Assembly (NCBI GenBank): GCA_014860665.1
Contig: JACZJI010000049.1
Span: 19,624-83,623 of the forward strand
Length of the DNA: 64,000 nucleotides
Direction of reading: 5' to 3'
Source: Bacteroidales bacterium
GTDB lineage: Bacteria > Bacteroidota > Bacteroidia > Bacteroidales > F082
Below are positions 32,291-41,568 of this stretch, piece by piece. Position numbers and translations under genes: made by a program. Position 1 is the stretch's first letter, and the number at the start of each line of letters is the position of its first letter. Under the pieces are notes generated by a model, which worked only from the letters and a program-made list of their open reading frames with translations, was not told the DNA's origin and searched no databases.

Positions 32291-33058
32291 ATGCCGTTGG
32301 AAAAAAATAAGGTTTATTTTATTTCAGATTTCCATCTGGGAATTCCTGACCATGATTCAAGTCTGGAAAGGGAAAAACTGCTGGTTCAATGGCTTGATAT
32401 GGCCTGGAAAGATGCCGCGGAAATTTTCCTGATGGGAGATATTTTTGACTTTTGGTTTGAGTATAAAACCGTAGTTCCAAAAGGCTATGTGAGGTTTCTT
32501 GGAAAATTGGCAGAAATTGCTGATTCAGGGGTTCCTGTTCATGTTTTCCGGGGTAATCATGATTTATGGGCTTTCAATTATCTGGAAAAGGAAATAGGGG
32601 TGAAGCTTTATCGTAAGCCCATTATTCGAGAAATGTACGGTAAAGTATTTTATCTGGCTCATGGCGACGGTCTCGGACCGGGAGATCGCAGTTATAAGTT
32701 TTTGAAAAAGGTTTTTGAGTTTCGCCCCAATCAATTTTTATTCAGTTGGCTACATCCTGATTTAGGAGCTGCTATGGGTAATTATTTTTCACGACGAAGC
32801 CGATTGGCAAAAATTAATTATGCAGCTGTTCAGGAACAATATTTCGAACGGGAAAAAGAAATTCTATTCCATTATGCCAGGAAAAAAGCTTCTGAACTTC
32901 CCAATGTTGATTTTTTTGTGTTTGGTCATCGGCATATTCCATTGCAGGAACCGGTCACTGATAAAGCAAATTTGATCATTTTGGGAGACTGGATTTCACA
33001 TTTCAGTTACGGTGTTTTTGAAAACGGTGTTTTCGAAGTCAGAACTTTCGACATCTGA
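32291..33058 (+). CDS. lpxH: UDP-2,3-diacylglucosamine diphosphatase, LpxH-like metallophosphoesterase
   Basis: SDFHLGIPDHDSS, MGDIFDFWFEY, FRGNHDLW, AHGDGLGPGD, FGHRHIP. Confidence 0.88.
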   Translation: MPLEKNKVYFISDFHLGIPDHDSSLEREKLLVQWLDMAWKDAAEIFLMGDIFDFWFEYKTVVPKGYVRFLGKLAEIADSGVPVHVFRGNHDLWAFNYLEKEIGVKLYRKPIIREMYGKVFYLAHGDGLGPGDRSYKFLKKVFEFRPNQFLFSWLHPDLGAAMGNYFSRRSRLAKINYAAVQEQYFEREKEILFHYARKKASELPNVDFFVFGHRHIPLQEPVTDKANLIILGDWISHFSYGVFENGVFEVRTFDI

Positions 33059-33154
33059 AAATTTCTTTTTTTAATATTTCGGATTTGGGATAAAGACATA
33101 CATTAGTGTGCCCTTTTGTGTAAATTTGTCCGAAGAAAAATCTCTTCTTAAGAT

Positions 33155-34810
33155 ATGCTATCACATCTTTCCATAAAGAATTATACGCTGATTGACCGGG
33201 CGGAAGTGAGTTTCCTACCCGGTTTTACTGTTATTACAGGTGAGACCGGAGCCGGTAAATCCATTTTACTGGGTGCGCTTTCTCTGTTATTGGGTAAAAG
33301 GGCTGATCCTTCGGTTTTGATGGATAAAGATGAGAAATGTGTGGTGGAAGCAACCTTTGACATACATGGTCTGAATCTTGAATCTTTTTTCAGAGAAAAC
33401 GATCTGGATTATGAGCCGGAAACCGTATTGCGAAGAGAGATTGTCCCTTCCGGGAAATCCAGAGCCTTTGTGAATGACACTCCGGTGAATCTTAATATAC
33501 TGAAAGATTTGGGTGAGAAGCTGGTGGATATTCATTCGCAGCATCAGACTTTGCTTCTCAATGAAGCAGATTTTCAAAGAGAGGTGTTGGATGGTTATGT
33601 AAATGAACCTGAATTACTCAGGGAATATCAAGAGCTGTTTACTCAATATTCTGAATCTGAAAGAAGACTGGCTCAGTTGAATGAGGAAAACCAGCAGGCC
33701 CGGCGCGATGAGGATTATTTCAGGTTCCAATTGGAAGAGCTTCAGGCAGCCAGGCTTAATGCTGATGAGCTTCCACAGCTGGAAGAGCGCGCTGCAATGT
33801 TATCCCATGCTGAAGAAATAGGAACAAGTGTGGCGTTGGCACGCTCTGTTTTAAAAGAGGATGAACATTCTGTTTTAGATCAGTTGAATCAGGTAAAAGA
33901 TGCTTTTTCCAGACTGGCTGAATTGCACGGTGGCATTCGTGAATTTGTGGAGCGACTTCGTTCAACTGTTATTGAACTTTCGGATTTATCTGGAGATATA
34001 GACCGTTTCTCTGATTTGGCTGACTTTGACCCTGAAGAAATGAAACAGGTGGAAGACAGACTGGATCTGCTTTATCGATTACAGCAAAAGCATCATGTAG
34101 ATGACATTACCGATTTGATTGAAATCAGGGATGATTTCCAGAAGAAGCTGGACTCCATCATGTCTCTTGATACACAAGTTGAGGAAGAAAAGGCACGTCT
34201 TGAAAAGCTTACAGTTGCTTTAGAAGAAAAGGCAAAATCGTTGAGTGGATTAAGGAAGAAGGTTTCTGCCGGATTTGAAAAAGAAGTTGAGGCACTTTTA
34301 AAACAGCTGGGCATGAAGGATGCTGTCTTTAAAGTGGAAATCGAGGTGTTAAAAAGATTTACACCATGGGGACGCGACAAAATTACATTCCTGTTTAATG
34401 CTAATAAAGGCGGGCAGTTATCCAAAATCTCAAAATCAGCATCCGGTGGAGAGCTTTCTCGCTTGATGTTGGCTTTGAAATCACTGGTGCAACAGGTACA
34501 GGTATTACCGACTATTATTTTCGATGAAATTGATTCAGGTGTTTCGGGAGAAATCGCCGGTAAACTTGGAAATATTCTGAAAAAAATGTCATCTCAATTA
34601 CAGGTGATGGCTATTACACACTTGCCTCAGATTGCAGCCAAGGCAGACGCTCATCTTAATGTTTACAAGGCAGAAAGAGAGGGTGTTACAACTTCCAGGA
34701 TAGTACCTTTGACCAATGAAGGAAGGCTCGAAGAAATTGCCAAGATGCTGAGTGATGAGAAAATTACTGATGCTGCCCGTCAGGCCGCTTTAGCACTGAT
34801 GCAGCCATAG
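33155..34810 (+). CDS. recN: DNA repair protein RecN
   Basis: LSIKNYTLIDRAEVSFLPGFTVITGETGAGKSILLGAL, ASGGELSRLMLALK, IIFDEIDSGVSGEIAGKLG, THLPQIAAKAD. Confidence 0.96.
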   Translation: MLSHLSIKNYTLIDRAEVSFLPGFTVITGETGAGKSILLGALSLLLGKRADPSVLMDKDEKCVVEATFDIHGLNLESFFRENDLDYEPETVLRREIVPSGKSRAFVNDTPVNLNILKDLGEKLVDIHSQHQTLLLNEADFQREVLDGYVNEPELLREYQELFTQYSESERRLAQLNEENQQARRDEDYFRFQLEELQAARLNADELPQLEERAAMLSHAEEIGTSVALARSVLKEDEHSVLDQLNQVKDAFSRLAELHGGIREFVERLRSTVIELSDLSGDIDRFSDLADFDPEEMKQVEDRLDLLYRLQQKHHVDDITDLIEIRDDFQKKLDSIMSLDTQVEEEKARLEKLTVALEEKAKSLSGLRKKVSAGFEKEVEALLKQLGMKDAVFKVEIEVLKRFTPWGRDKITFLFNANKGGQLSKISKSASGGELSRLMLALKSLVQQVQVLPTIIFDEIDSGVSGEIAGKLGNILKKMSSQLQVMAITHLPQIAAKADAHLNVYKAEREGVTTSRIVPLTNEGRLEEIAKMLSDEKITDAARQAALALMQP

Positions 34811-34890
34811 TTACAAATTCTTGAAACATTAATTGTACGGTTACTTTTACAAGCCTCGCTAATACAAGGTCATGTATTTTTATTTTCTTT

Positions 34891-34898
34891 TATATTTG
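34891..34898 (+). promoter_or_regulatory. -7 box upstream of fabI
   Basis: TATATTTG, 30 nt before the ATG. Confidence 0.5.
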
Positions 34899-34927
34899 CC
34901 ACTTAAAATTGTTCTAAATAAATACCA

Positions 34928-35785
34928 ATGGCTTACAATTTATTGAAAGGTAAAAAAGGGATCATCTTTGGTGCGCTGGACAGCAAGTCCATTGCATGGA
35001 AGGTGGCAGAAATGGCTTATGCAGAAGGGGCCACTTTTACGCTGAGTAACACTGAAACGGCCCTGCGATTTGGAGAGTTGGATCAACTTGCAGAAAAATG
35101 TCATGCAGAAATCATTCCTGCCGATGCTACGAATGTAGATGATTTGCTGAATGTTTTTGAGAAGTCGATGGAAATTCTGGGAGGTAAAGTAGACTTTGTG
35201 CTGCACTCCATAGGAATGTCTTTGAATGTTAGAAAGAAGAGGGTTTATAGCGATCTAAATTATCAGTTCCTAAACAAGACACTTGATATTTCTGCTATCT
35301 CTTTTCATAAAATGTTGCAGGTAGCTTATAAATTGGACGCCATCAATGAATGGGGTTCTGTTGTTGCGCTGAGCTACATTGCTGCTCAAAGAGTATTGTA
35401 TGGTTATAACGATATGGCGGATGCCAAATCGTTACTTGAATCCATTGCAAGGAGTTTTGGGTATATTTATGGTCGTGACAGAAAAGTACGGGTCAATACG
35501 ATTTCTCAGTCTCCAACGATCACTACTGCAGGGTCGGGAGTAAAAGGAATAAATGGATTGATTGACTTTACCGAAAGGATGTCTCCTTTGGGTAATGCGG
35601 ATGCTGAAGACTGTGCTAATTATTGTGTTGCTTTGTTTTCTGATATCACCCGAAAAGTTACCATGCAAAATCTTTACCATGACGGTGGATTTTCAAGTAT
35701 GGGTATGAGTTTGAAAGCGATGGCGATGTATAATAAAAGCCTTGAGATAGATATGGGACTTGATCTTCCCCTCGATTTGGATTAG
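34928..35785 (+). CDS. fabI: Enoyl-[acyl-carrier-protein] reductase (FabI-type SDR)
   Basis: KKGIIFGALDSKSIAWKVAE, VLHSIGMS, ALSYIAAQRVLYGYNDMADAKSLLESIARSFG. Confidence 0.93.
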   Translation: MAYNLLKGKKGIIFGALDSKSIAWKVAEMAYAEGATFTLSNTETALRFGELDQLAEKCHAEIIPADATNVDDLLNVFEKSMEILGGKVDFVLHSIGMSLNVRKKRVYSDLNYQFLNKTLDISAISFHKMLQVAYKLDAINEWGSVVALSYIAAQRVLYGYNDMADAKSLLESIARSFGYIYGRDRKVRVNTISQSPTITTAGSGVKGINGLIDFTERMSPLGNADAEDCANYCVALFSDITRKVTMQNLYHDGGFSSMGMSLKAMAMYNKSLEIDMGLDLPLDLD

Positions 35786-35810
35786 ATAAAACAGAAATTG
35801 AAAAACGAAA

Positions 35811-35836
35811 AGCCTGCCATTTGGCAGGCTTTTTTA
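35811..35836. terminator. Bidirectional terminator after fabI
   Basis: agcctgcc-attt-ggcaggcttttttatt. Confidence 0.8.
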
Positions 35837-35883
35837 TTTGAAAGCTTCTGAGTGAAAAAATAAAAAATTCATTCTGTTCACAG

Positions 35884-36798
35884 TTATTCGGTATTTGTGG
35901 TTGGCTTTTTCTCCTCTTGTCCTTCCCGGATATTCGCAAAAGCTGTCAATCCGCCGATGACTCCGAGGTTCATGGAATCGAGTGCTGAGCTGGGAACAAT
36001 AACCATGGAACCTTTTTCTTTTAACCCCTCAAAAAGCATGTTCATGCCACGCAGATGCAGCGCCACAGGATTGTTGATATATTGTTGGCTGGCTTTGGCG
36101 AATTTTTCTGCAATCTCAGTTTCAGCAGTCCCTAAAATAACCCTTGCCTGGCGTTCTCTTTGCGCTTGCGCCTGTTTGCTCATGGCATCAGCCAGAGCCT
36201 GTGGTATAACAATATCTTTAATGCCAACATTCTGACATGTAATGCCCCATGGATTGGTATTAATGTCGAGTACTTTTTGTAAATCTTCCGCAATTTTATC
36301 CCTTTCCTGTAAAAGATCGGCCAGCTCATGTTTGCCGATAATATCTCTTAAACCAGTTTGAGCAATGTAGTATATGGCTCTTTCATATTCCTGAACTTCC
36401 AGTGCTGCCTTTTCAACATCCCATACAGTCCAGTAAACAATAGCATCTACATTTACCGGGACAGTATCTTTGGTTAGGGTTTGTTCAGCTTTAAAGTCGG
36501 TGACCCTCACACGTTGATCGATAAAAGAATGTACAGTCTCAATGATTGGGATGATGATAAACAAACCGGGACCACTAAGCCCTTTATATTTTCCCATTCT
36601 TAAAACCACAGCTTTTTCCCATTGATCTGCAATATGAATGGAACTTGCTATAAGAATAGAGATGATGATAAAAACAACAAGAAGAGGGACATCATATTTT
36701 CCTATGAGATGTAATCCAATGAAAATCGCCAGAAGAACAATTAATACGGTCATTGAAACCGGGTTGAAAAAACCCTTAGAGATTTTACTTTTGCTCAT
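35884..36798 (-). CDS. SPFH/slipin (stomatin-like) membrane protein
   Basis: SIHIADQWEKAVVLRMGKYKGLSGPGLFIIIPIIETVHSFIDQRVRVTDF...QAQRERQARVILGTAE. Confidence 0.93.
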   Translation of the reverse strand: MSKSKISKGFFNPVSMTVLIVLLAIFIGLHLIGKYDVPLLVVFIIISILIASSIHIADQWEKAVVLRMGKYKGLSGPGLFIIIPIIETVHSFIDQRVRVTDFKAEQTLTKDTVPVNVDAIVYWTVWDVEKAALEVQEYERAIYYIAQTGLRDIIGKHELADLLQERDKIAEDLQKVLDINTNPWGITCQNVGIKDIVIPQALADAMSKQAQAQRERQARVILGTAETEIAEKFAKASQQYINNPVALHLRGMNMLFEGLKEKGSMVIVPSSALDSMNLGVIGGLTAFANIREGQEEKKPTTNTE

Positions 36799-37168
36799 TT
36801 TGGTTCAGTTTTTGAAGTTGATGAATAAGGTCTTGTGCAGAAAATCCGTAGCTGAAAGCAATGGTAGAAAACTCTTTGCAAATTCCAACGAGTTTTGCGT
36901 TTCTTTCTTTCTCGGAGATGTGTAATTCAGATTTACTGATGAATGTGCCCGTGCCCTGTTGCGTTTCAAGAAAATCTTTCATCCCAAGTTCCTGGTAAGC
37001 TTTGGCTACTGTATTTAAGCTCACTTTAAGCTCGACGGCAAGGCTGCGTACAGTTGGTAGTTGCTCTCCGACTTTCAGATTTCCGCTAGCGATTCCAAAT
37101 CGAATCTGATCTATAATCTGACGATAAAAGGGAATGCCTGCTTTGGGGTCTAATTTAAAGTTTATCAT
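36785..37168 (-). CDS. GntR family transcriptional regulator
   Basis: MINFKLDPKAGIPFYRQIIDQIRFGIASGNLKVGEQLPTVRSLAVELKVSLNTVAKAYQELGMKDFLETQQGTGTF; ORF opens at 37294, likely start ATG at 37168. Confidence 0.88.
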   Translation of the reverse strand: MINFKLDPKAGIPFYRQIIDQIRFGIASGNLKVGEQLPTVRSLAVELKVSLNTVAKAYQELGMKDFLETQQGTGTFISKSELHISEKERNAKLVGICKEFSTIAFSYGFSAQDLIHQLQKLNQNEQK

Positions 37169-37365
37169 AGCTCGGGTTATGCGGTGTCTGGCATAAAGAT
37201 AAGTTATAAAAGGCTGATCTCCAAATTTATTTTTGTGATTCGGCTCTCTGAAACCAATGTATAAAAGCAATCTTGGAGCATGCAAAATCCACATGCTCTT
37301 GCAAGACAGAAAAATAAAAAGTATAACGTATTTGTGCTATCGCGGAAGCAGCAATACAGGGCCAG

Positions 37366-38199
37366 CTAAATCAGTTTAATGCCATCGGGCTCCATGGTGA
37401 TTTTCCGGTTTTTGTACAATGCGCCGATGGCTTTTTTGAATTCTTTTTTGCTCATACCGAATTGAGCGTGAATTTCATCCGGTGCACTTTTGTCGCCAAA
37501 AGCCAGATAGCCGTCATTTTCCAACAACATCTGATAAATAGCTTCGCTGTTGGGATCATTATAGTGACTGTATCCCAAGGGTCTGAGGGAAACATCAATT
37601 TTGTTGCCTTCCCTGATTTTCTTCACATAGCCTTTGAGTTTATCGCCAATATTCAGTTCCCTGAAGACTTCGTTTTCATAAACCAGCCCTTTGTGCGTAT
37701 CGTTGATAATAACAGAATAACCCAGTTCTGTTTTATGATATACCAGCAAATCCACTTCTTCGCCTTCTTTCACCGAAAGGACTTCGTTAAAAAGTTTCTT
37801 TTCGATTTTATTGGTGGCAAACAGTCTGTCCGTTTCATGATCGATGTCCAGGAAAACTACGTACCAGCGTCCGGAAACCATACGCTGGCGCTGTTCTTTG
37901 AAGGGAACCAGGAGATCTTTTTCCAGTCCCCAATCCATAAATGCTCCTATGGAATCGACAGCATTTACTTTCAGTAGAGCAAATTCGTGTAAGAGAATCT
38001 TGGGTCTGATGGTAGTAGCAATTTTTCTTTCCTCATGGTCCCTGTATATGAAAACCTCGATGCTATCATCAATGTTAAATTTTTCAGGGCTATATTTGTT
38101 GGGAAGCAAAACTTCATCTCCTGTTTCGTCTCCAAGAAACAAACCTACACTGGTTTGCCTTAGAATTTTCAACTGGCTGAATTTCCCTATCTCTATCAT
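37366..38199 (-). CDS. S1-like RNA-binding protein, CvfB family
   Basis: MIEIGKFSQLKILRQTSVGLFLG...VLLPNKY, DWGLEKDLLVPFKEQ, C-terminal winged-helix MSKKEFKKAIGALYKNRKI. Confidence 0.88.
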   Translation of the reverse strand: MIEIGKFSQLKILRQTSVGLFLGDETGDEVLLPNKYSPEKFNIDDSIEVFIYRDHEERKIATTIRPKILLHEFALLKVNAVDSIGAFMDWGLEKDLLVPFKEQRQRMVSGRWYVVFLDIDHETDRLFATNKIEKKLFNEVLSVKEGEEVDLLVYHKTELGYSVIINDTHKGLVYENEVFRELNIGDKLKGYVKKIREGNKIDVSLRPLGYSHYNDPNSEAIYQMLLENDGYLAFGDKSAPDEIHAQFGMSKKEFKKAIGALYKNRKITMEPDGIKLI

Positions 38200-38401
38200 G
38201 GCATAAAAATTTGTGCAAAAGTAAGCATGGAAACAAGGTTTTATACCAAAAAGTAATAATTTTCTTATCGATTGAATTGCGTTGAAGAACTATATTATAG
38301 GTCATGTATAGAACTAAGCAAAGCTCATAAGGTACGTTCTTTGGAAAAAGAACATTTTTGATGTAATTTGTAAGTATAAGACATTAATTCTTCAGATTCC
38401 G

Positions 38402-39547
38402 CTAATCCTGAGGTATTGTAAAACTGAAAGTGGTACCTTTTTCTACTGTGCTTTCTACCATGATCTTCCCACTGTGCATATTTACAAATTCTTTGCATAG
38501 GAGTAATCCAAGTCCTGTTCCTGATTCCTCCTTCGTTCCATTTGTTGAATATGTATATTCAAGACGGAATAATTTGTCTATATCTTTATCGTTGATACCC
38601 ACCCCATTATCAGTGACAGAGACAATTACTTCATGATTGTTTTTTTCAGCTTTGATAATGATTTCACCCCCTACGTTAGTGAATTTTATACCGTTACTTA
38701 AAAAATTCCTTAAAATGTTATTAATCATGGACTTGTCGGCTATGATCTTAAGATTTTGAGGCAGTTTTTTGGAAATATGGATGGATTTTTGCAGCGCCCA
38801 GTCATTCATTAAGTCAATAACTTCGTCTACTACTGTCGTCAACTTAAAATATTCCGGGTTAAAGTTGATTTTGCCAGTTTGTGTTTGGGACCAGACCAAA
38901 ATATTGGTAAGCAAATCTGAAACCCTTTCAGATGAGTTTTTGATGATGGAAGCGTATTCTTCTATGCTTTCATAGTTTCTGCTTTTAATTTGGTCTAAAA
39001 GCAGTTCACTGAAGCCCAGGATGCTGTTTAAAGGACTTCTCAGGTCATGACCAATAATTGAAAAGATACGATCTTTTGTTGCATTAAGCTCACTTAATCG
39101 GGCTTCACTTTCTTTTAAAGCCTGCTCAGCAAGTTTGCGGTCTGTTACATCCCGGACATTTAAAACTACTGATTTAATTGCCGGATTGTTGATTTGATTG
39201 GTTCCATTTGCTTCAAGGTAAACCCAACCTCCTTTTTTATGTTTATGTCTGTATTGTACGCCACCGTTCCTGTTTTTTTCAAGAATTTCTTTAAATCCGT
39301 TCAATACTTTTCCTTGATCTTCAGGATGAAGCATTTCATCAATCACTGGTATATCAATCAGTTCTTCGGATTTATAACCCAGGATTTTTTCACACGACTC
39401 ACTTACATATCGTTGAATGCCATCGGCATCCAGCAAAACAATCATGTCAAATGAATTCTTGATGAGAGGATTGATAGTTAGATTATTTCTCTTAGAGAGC
39501 TCTTCAATTTTCCTTTCTAATTCCTCATATGAAGGCTTCTTTTCCAT
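38402..39547 (-). CDS. PAS/PAC sensor histidine kinase
   Basis: PAS with YRHKHKKGGWVYLEANG, H-box IIGHDLRSPLNSILGFSE, FLSNGIKFTN, GTGLGLLLCK. Confidence 0.9.
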   Translation of the reverse strand: MEKKPSYEELERKIEELSKRNNLTINPLIKNSFDMIVLLDADGIQRYVSESCEKILGYKSEELIDIPVIDEMLHPEDQGKVLNGFKEILEKNRNGGVQYRHKHKKGGWVYLEANGTNQINNPAIKSVVLNVRDVTDRKLAEQALKESEARLSELNATKDRIFSIIGHDLRSPLNSILGFSELLLDQIKSRNYESIEEYASIIKNSSERVSDLLTNILVWSQTQTGKINFNPEYFKLTTVVDEVIDLMNDWALQKSIHISKKLPQNLKIIADKSMINNILRNFLSNGIKFTNVGGEIIIKAEKNNHEVIVSVTDNGVGINDKDIDKLFRLEYTYSTNGTKEESGTGLGLLLCKEFVNMHSGKIMVESTVEKGTTFSFTIPQD

Positions 39548-39696
39548 GGTCCTTTTTTTATCTCTTTACCAGACAATACTTTATGATTCTAAGGGATTTT
39601 ACTCCACCGGCAAATATACAGAAGTTGTGAAATATTCTATGTCAAATGTCTTTGACTTAAAATATCCATGCATTTCTATCCTATTAATTTAGGCTA

Positions 39697-40854
39697 CTAT
39701 TGTTTATTAACTTTCACAAGCCTTTTCCCAATCAAGTTTAATTTATATTCCCTAATGGATTCAGGTGTTAGAATTTCACCTTTTGGACTTTCAAAATATA
39801 ACGCATCAAAAGGGCACTGCACAATACAGGCGCCACACTGGACACATTCGTCAAGTCGAGGTATTGAAGCTGAACGCCCTTGTTTTACATCAAAACAATT
39901 CTTCGGACAGACTGCTTCACAGGAAGCAGCCCCTTTGCATTTGTCACTATTGAGAATAACTTTCAGGTACCGATCTTCATGGAGACCGCTTTTGTAAATG
40001 GGTGTGCTGCCCATTAAATCAATACTGATAAGCAGTAGGACAGCTAAAGACGTAATTCCCCATCCGATAATAAAATCAATGTGAAACTGATGAAATGCAA
40101 TACTTCCTGCCACCAGAATTATCATAAAGATTATCCAGGTGACAACCGGTACAAAACCTAAATCAAAGATTACCGTGCATTTGCTAAAGCCCGAAGTTTT
40201 TTTATTCCTGCCATACCATTTTGAATATAGGGGAAAGGCAATAAAAAGAAATAAGGACCATCCCCAAATAATAATATTCAGCGGAAAAAATAGAGTTGGT
40301 TTGAAAGGCAAAACCAGTAAGGAGGCGATTATGGAAAAAGGAAATGCCCACATGATTGCCATTTCCAGGCGTTGTGTTAAAGGAAATTCCACCTGTCTCA
40401 TTTCTGGGGTTTTATCAAAATGGTTTTCTACAAATTCAGGAATGTCTTTTGCATAAACAGGTCCCCAAATAGCTTTCCATCCAGTTTTTTTTCGAATAAT
40501 TCTTTCCTGAATTCCAGTAGCTGCAAGCTGTGGCAGAACCACATTCCGGTGATCTACAAGCTCCTCAATGCCGCTGGTTTTGATTACTGATATCACACTG
40601 TGATTGGTAAAATGCCCGCCGGTAGCCGAACACCAGACATTGTCACCTTTGCTATTCGCTACCAAAAGGTACGCATCCATTCCTTGTAATGCTTTTTTGA
40701 CTCTTTCAACAGTCACTGTGAAATTGCAGGTCAGAAAAACAGGTGAGTTTCTATTGGGATTACCAATAATTCTCAGTCCTGTTTTACAAGGGAGTGGAAA
40801 TCCACGGAGTAAAGTCCCGATAATATTGATGATCACATATCTGAAATAATTCAT
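39697..40854 (-). CDS. HgcAB-like fusion protein: HgcA-like corrinoid domain + TM helices + HgcB-like 2x[4Fe-4S] ferredoxin
   Basis: Cap-helix-like GDNVWCSATGGHFTNHSV, VVLPQLAATGI, WGPVYAKDIPEF, TPEMRQVEFPLTQRLEM; about 4 hydrophobic segments; CKGAASCEAVCPKNC and CVQCGACIVQCP. Confidence 0.88.
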   Translation of the reverse strand: MNYFRYVIINIIGTLLRGFPLPCKTGLRIIGNPNRNSPVFLTCNFTVTVERVKKALQGMDAYLLVANSKGDNVWCSATGGHFTNHSVISVIKTSGIEELVDHRNVVLPQLAATGIQERIIRKKTGWKAIWGPVYAKDIPEFVENHFDKTPEMRQVEFPLTQRLEMAIMWAFPFSIIASLLVLPFKPTLFFPLNIIIWGWSLFLFIAFPLYSKWYGRNKKTSGFSKCTVIFDLGFVPVVTWIIFMIILVAGSIAFHQFHIDFIIGWGITSLAVLLLISIDLMGSTPIYKSGLHEDRYLKVILNSDKCKGAASCEAVCPKNCFDVKQGRSASIPRLDECVQCGACIVQCPFDALYFESPKGEILTPESIREYKLNLIGKRLVKVNKQ

Positions 40855-41519
40855 GATCCAGCCTCCTTATATTTAATAGCCGTAACCTCTATAAAATCTT
40901 GCATCTTGTTGAATCTTAAAGATTCGATTTTGAATCCTGCCTTTTTTACTTTTTCAGGAAGGTGCCTGATGGCATGCGTTCCGGTCTGAGTTAAAACATA
41001 AGTGATTATTTTAATGACGATTTTAACGGGCAGATTTATCGCTCGTAAAAAGAAATTTCCAGCAATGGTTTCATCTGCCAACAGAAGCATCCCGCCATCT
41101 TTTAATATTCGTTTTATCTGCTTCAAAGCATAAGCCTGCTCGTCTTCGGAAAGTTCAGAAAAACAGAGTCCACTCATCACGACATCAAAAGATTTAGCTT
41201 CCATACTTTCCATCTCGGCCACCCCGGCTTCAATAAACCGGATACGGTCAGAAAGATGAAACGCTTCAGCATGCTTTTTTGCAATATCCAGCATCTGAGG
41301 ATTTATATCAATGCCGGTTACTTTTGCATCACGCCGGGCAGCCTTTATCGTTAAGGCACCTGTTCCACATCCGATATCCAAGACTTTTTGACCTTTTTGG
41401 ATGTGGGAGATAAGGCGGTCGTAAGCTTGGGATAGCTTGCCAAAAGATAAAATGTCGATGCCTTTGTCGTACCGGTCCGGCGCGGACTCAAGTATCTTCA
41501 TGAAGACATAAGTACTCAT
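40851..41519 (-). CDS. Class I SAM-dependent methyltransferase coupled to the HgcAB-like gene (CpaM-like)
   Basis: VLDIGCGTGALTIKAARRDAKVTGIDINPQML, FDVVMSGLCFSEL; ATGA overlap with the downstream gene. Confidence 0.87.
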   Translation of the reverse strand: MSTYVFMKILESAPDRYDKGIDILSFGKLSQAYDRLISHIQKGQKVLDIGCGTGALTIKAARRDAKVTGIDINPQMLDIAKKHAEAFHLSDRIRFIEAGVAEMESMEAKSFDVVMSGLCFSELSEDEQAYALKQIKRILKDGGMLLLADETIAGNFFLRAINLPVKIVIKIITYVLTQTGTHAIRHLPEKVKKAGFKIESLRFNKMQDFIEVTAIKYKEAGS

Positions 41520-41568
41520 GTTACCCGATTTGCAGGGTAAAAGTACGAAATGATTTTTTTATTTGTTT

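Noticed and set aside
39697-40854. Calling these genuine hgcA/hgcB mercury-methylation genes
   Set aside because: Fusion architecture, altered cap motif (NVWCSATGG) and lack of a terminal Cys pair argue for the HgcAB-like paralog group; mercury methylation is not supported by sequence alone.
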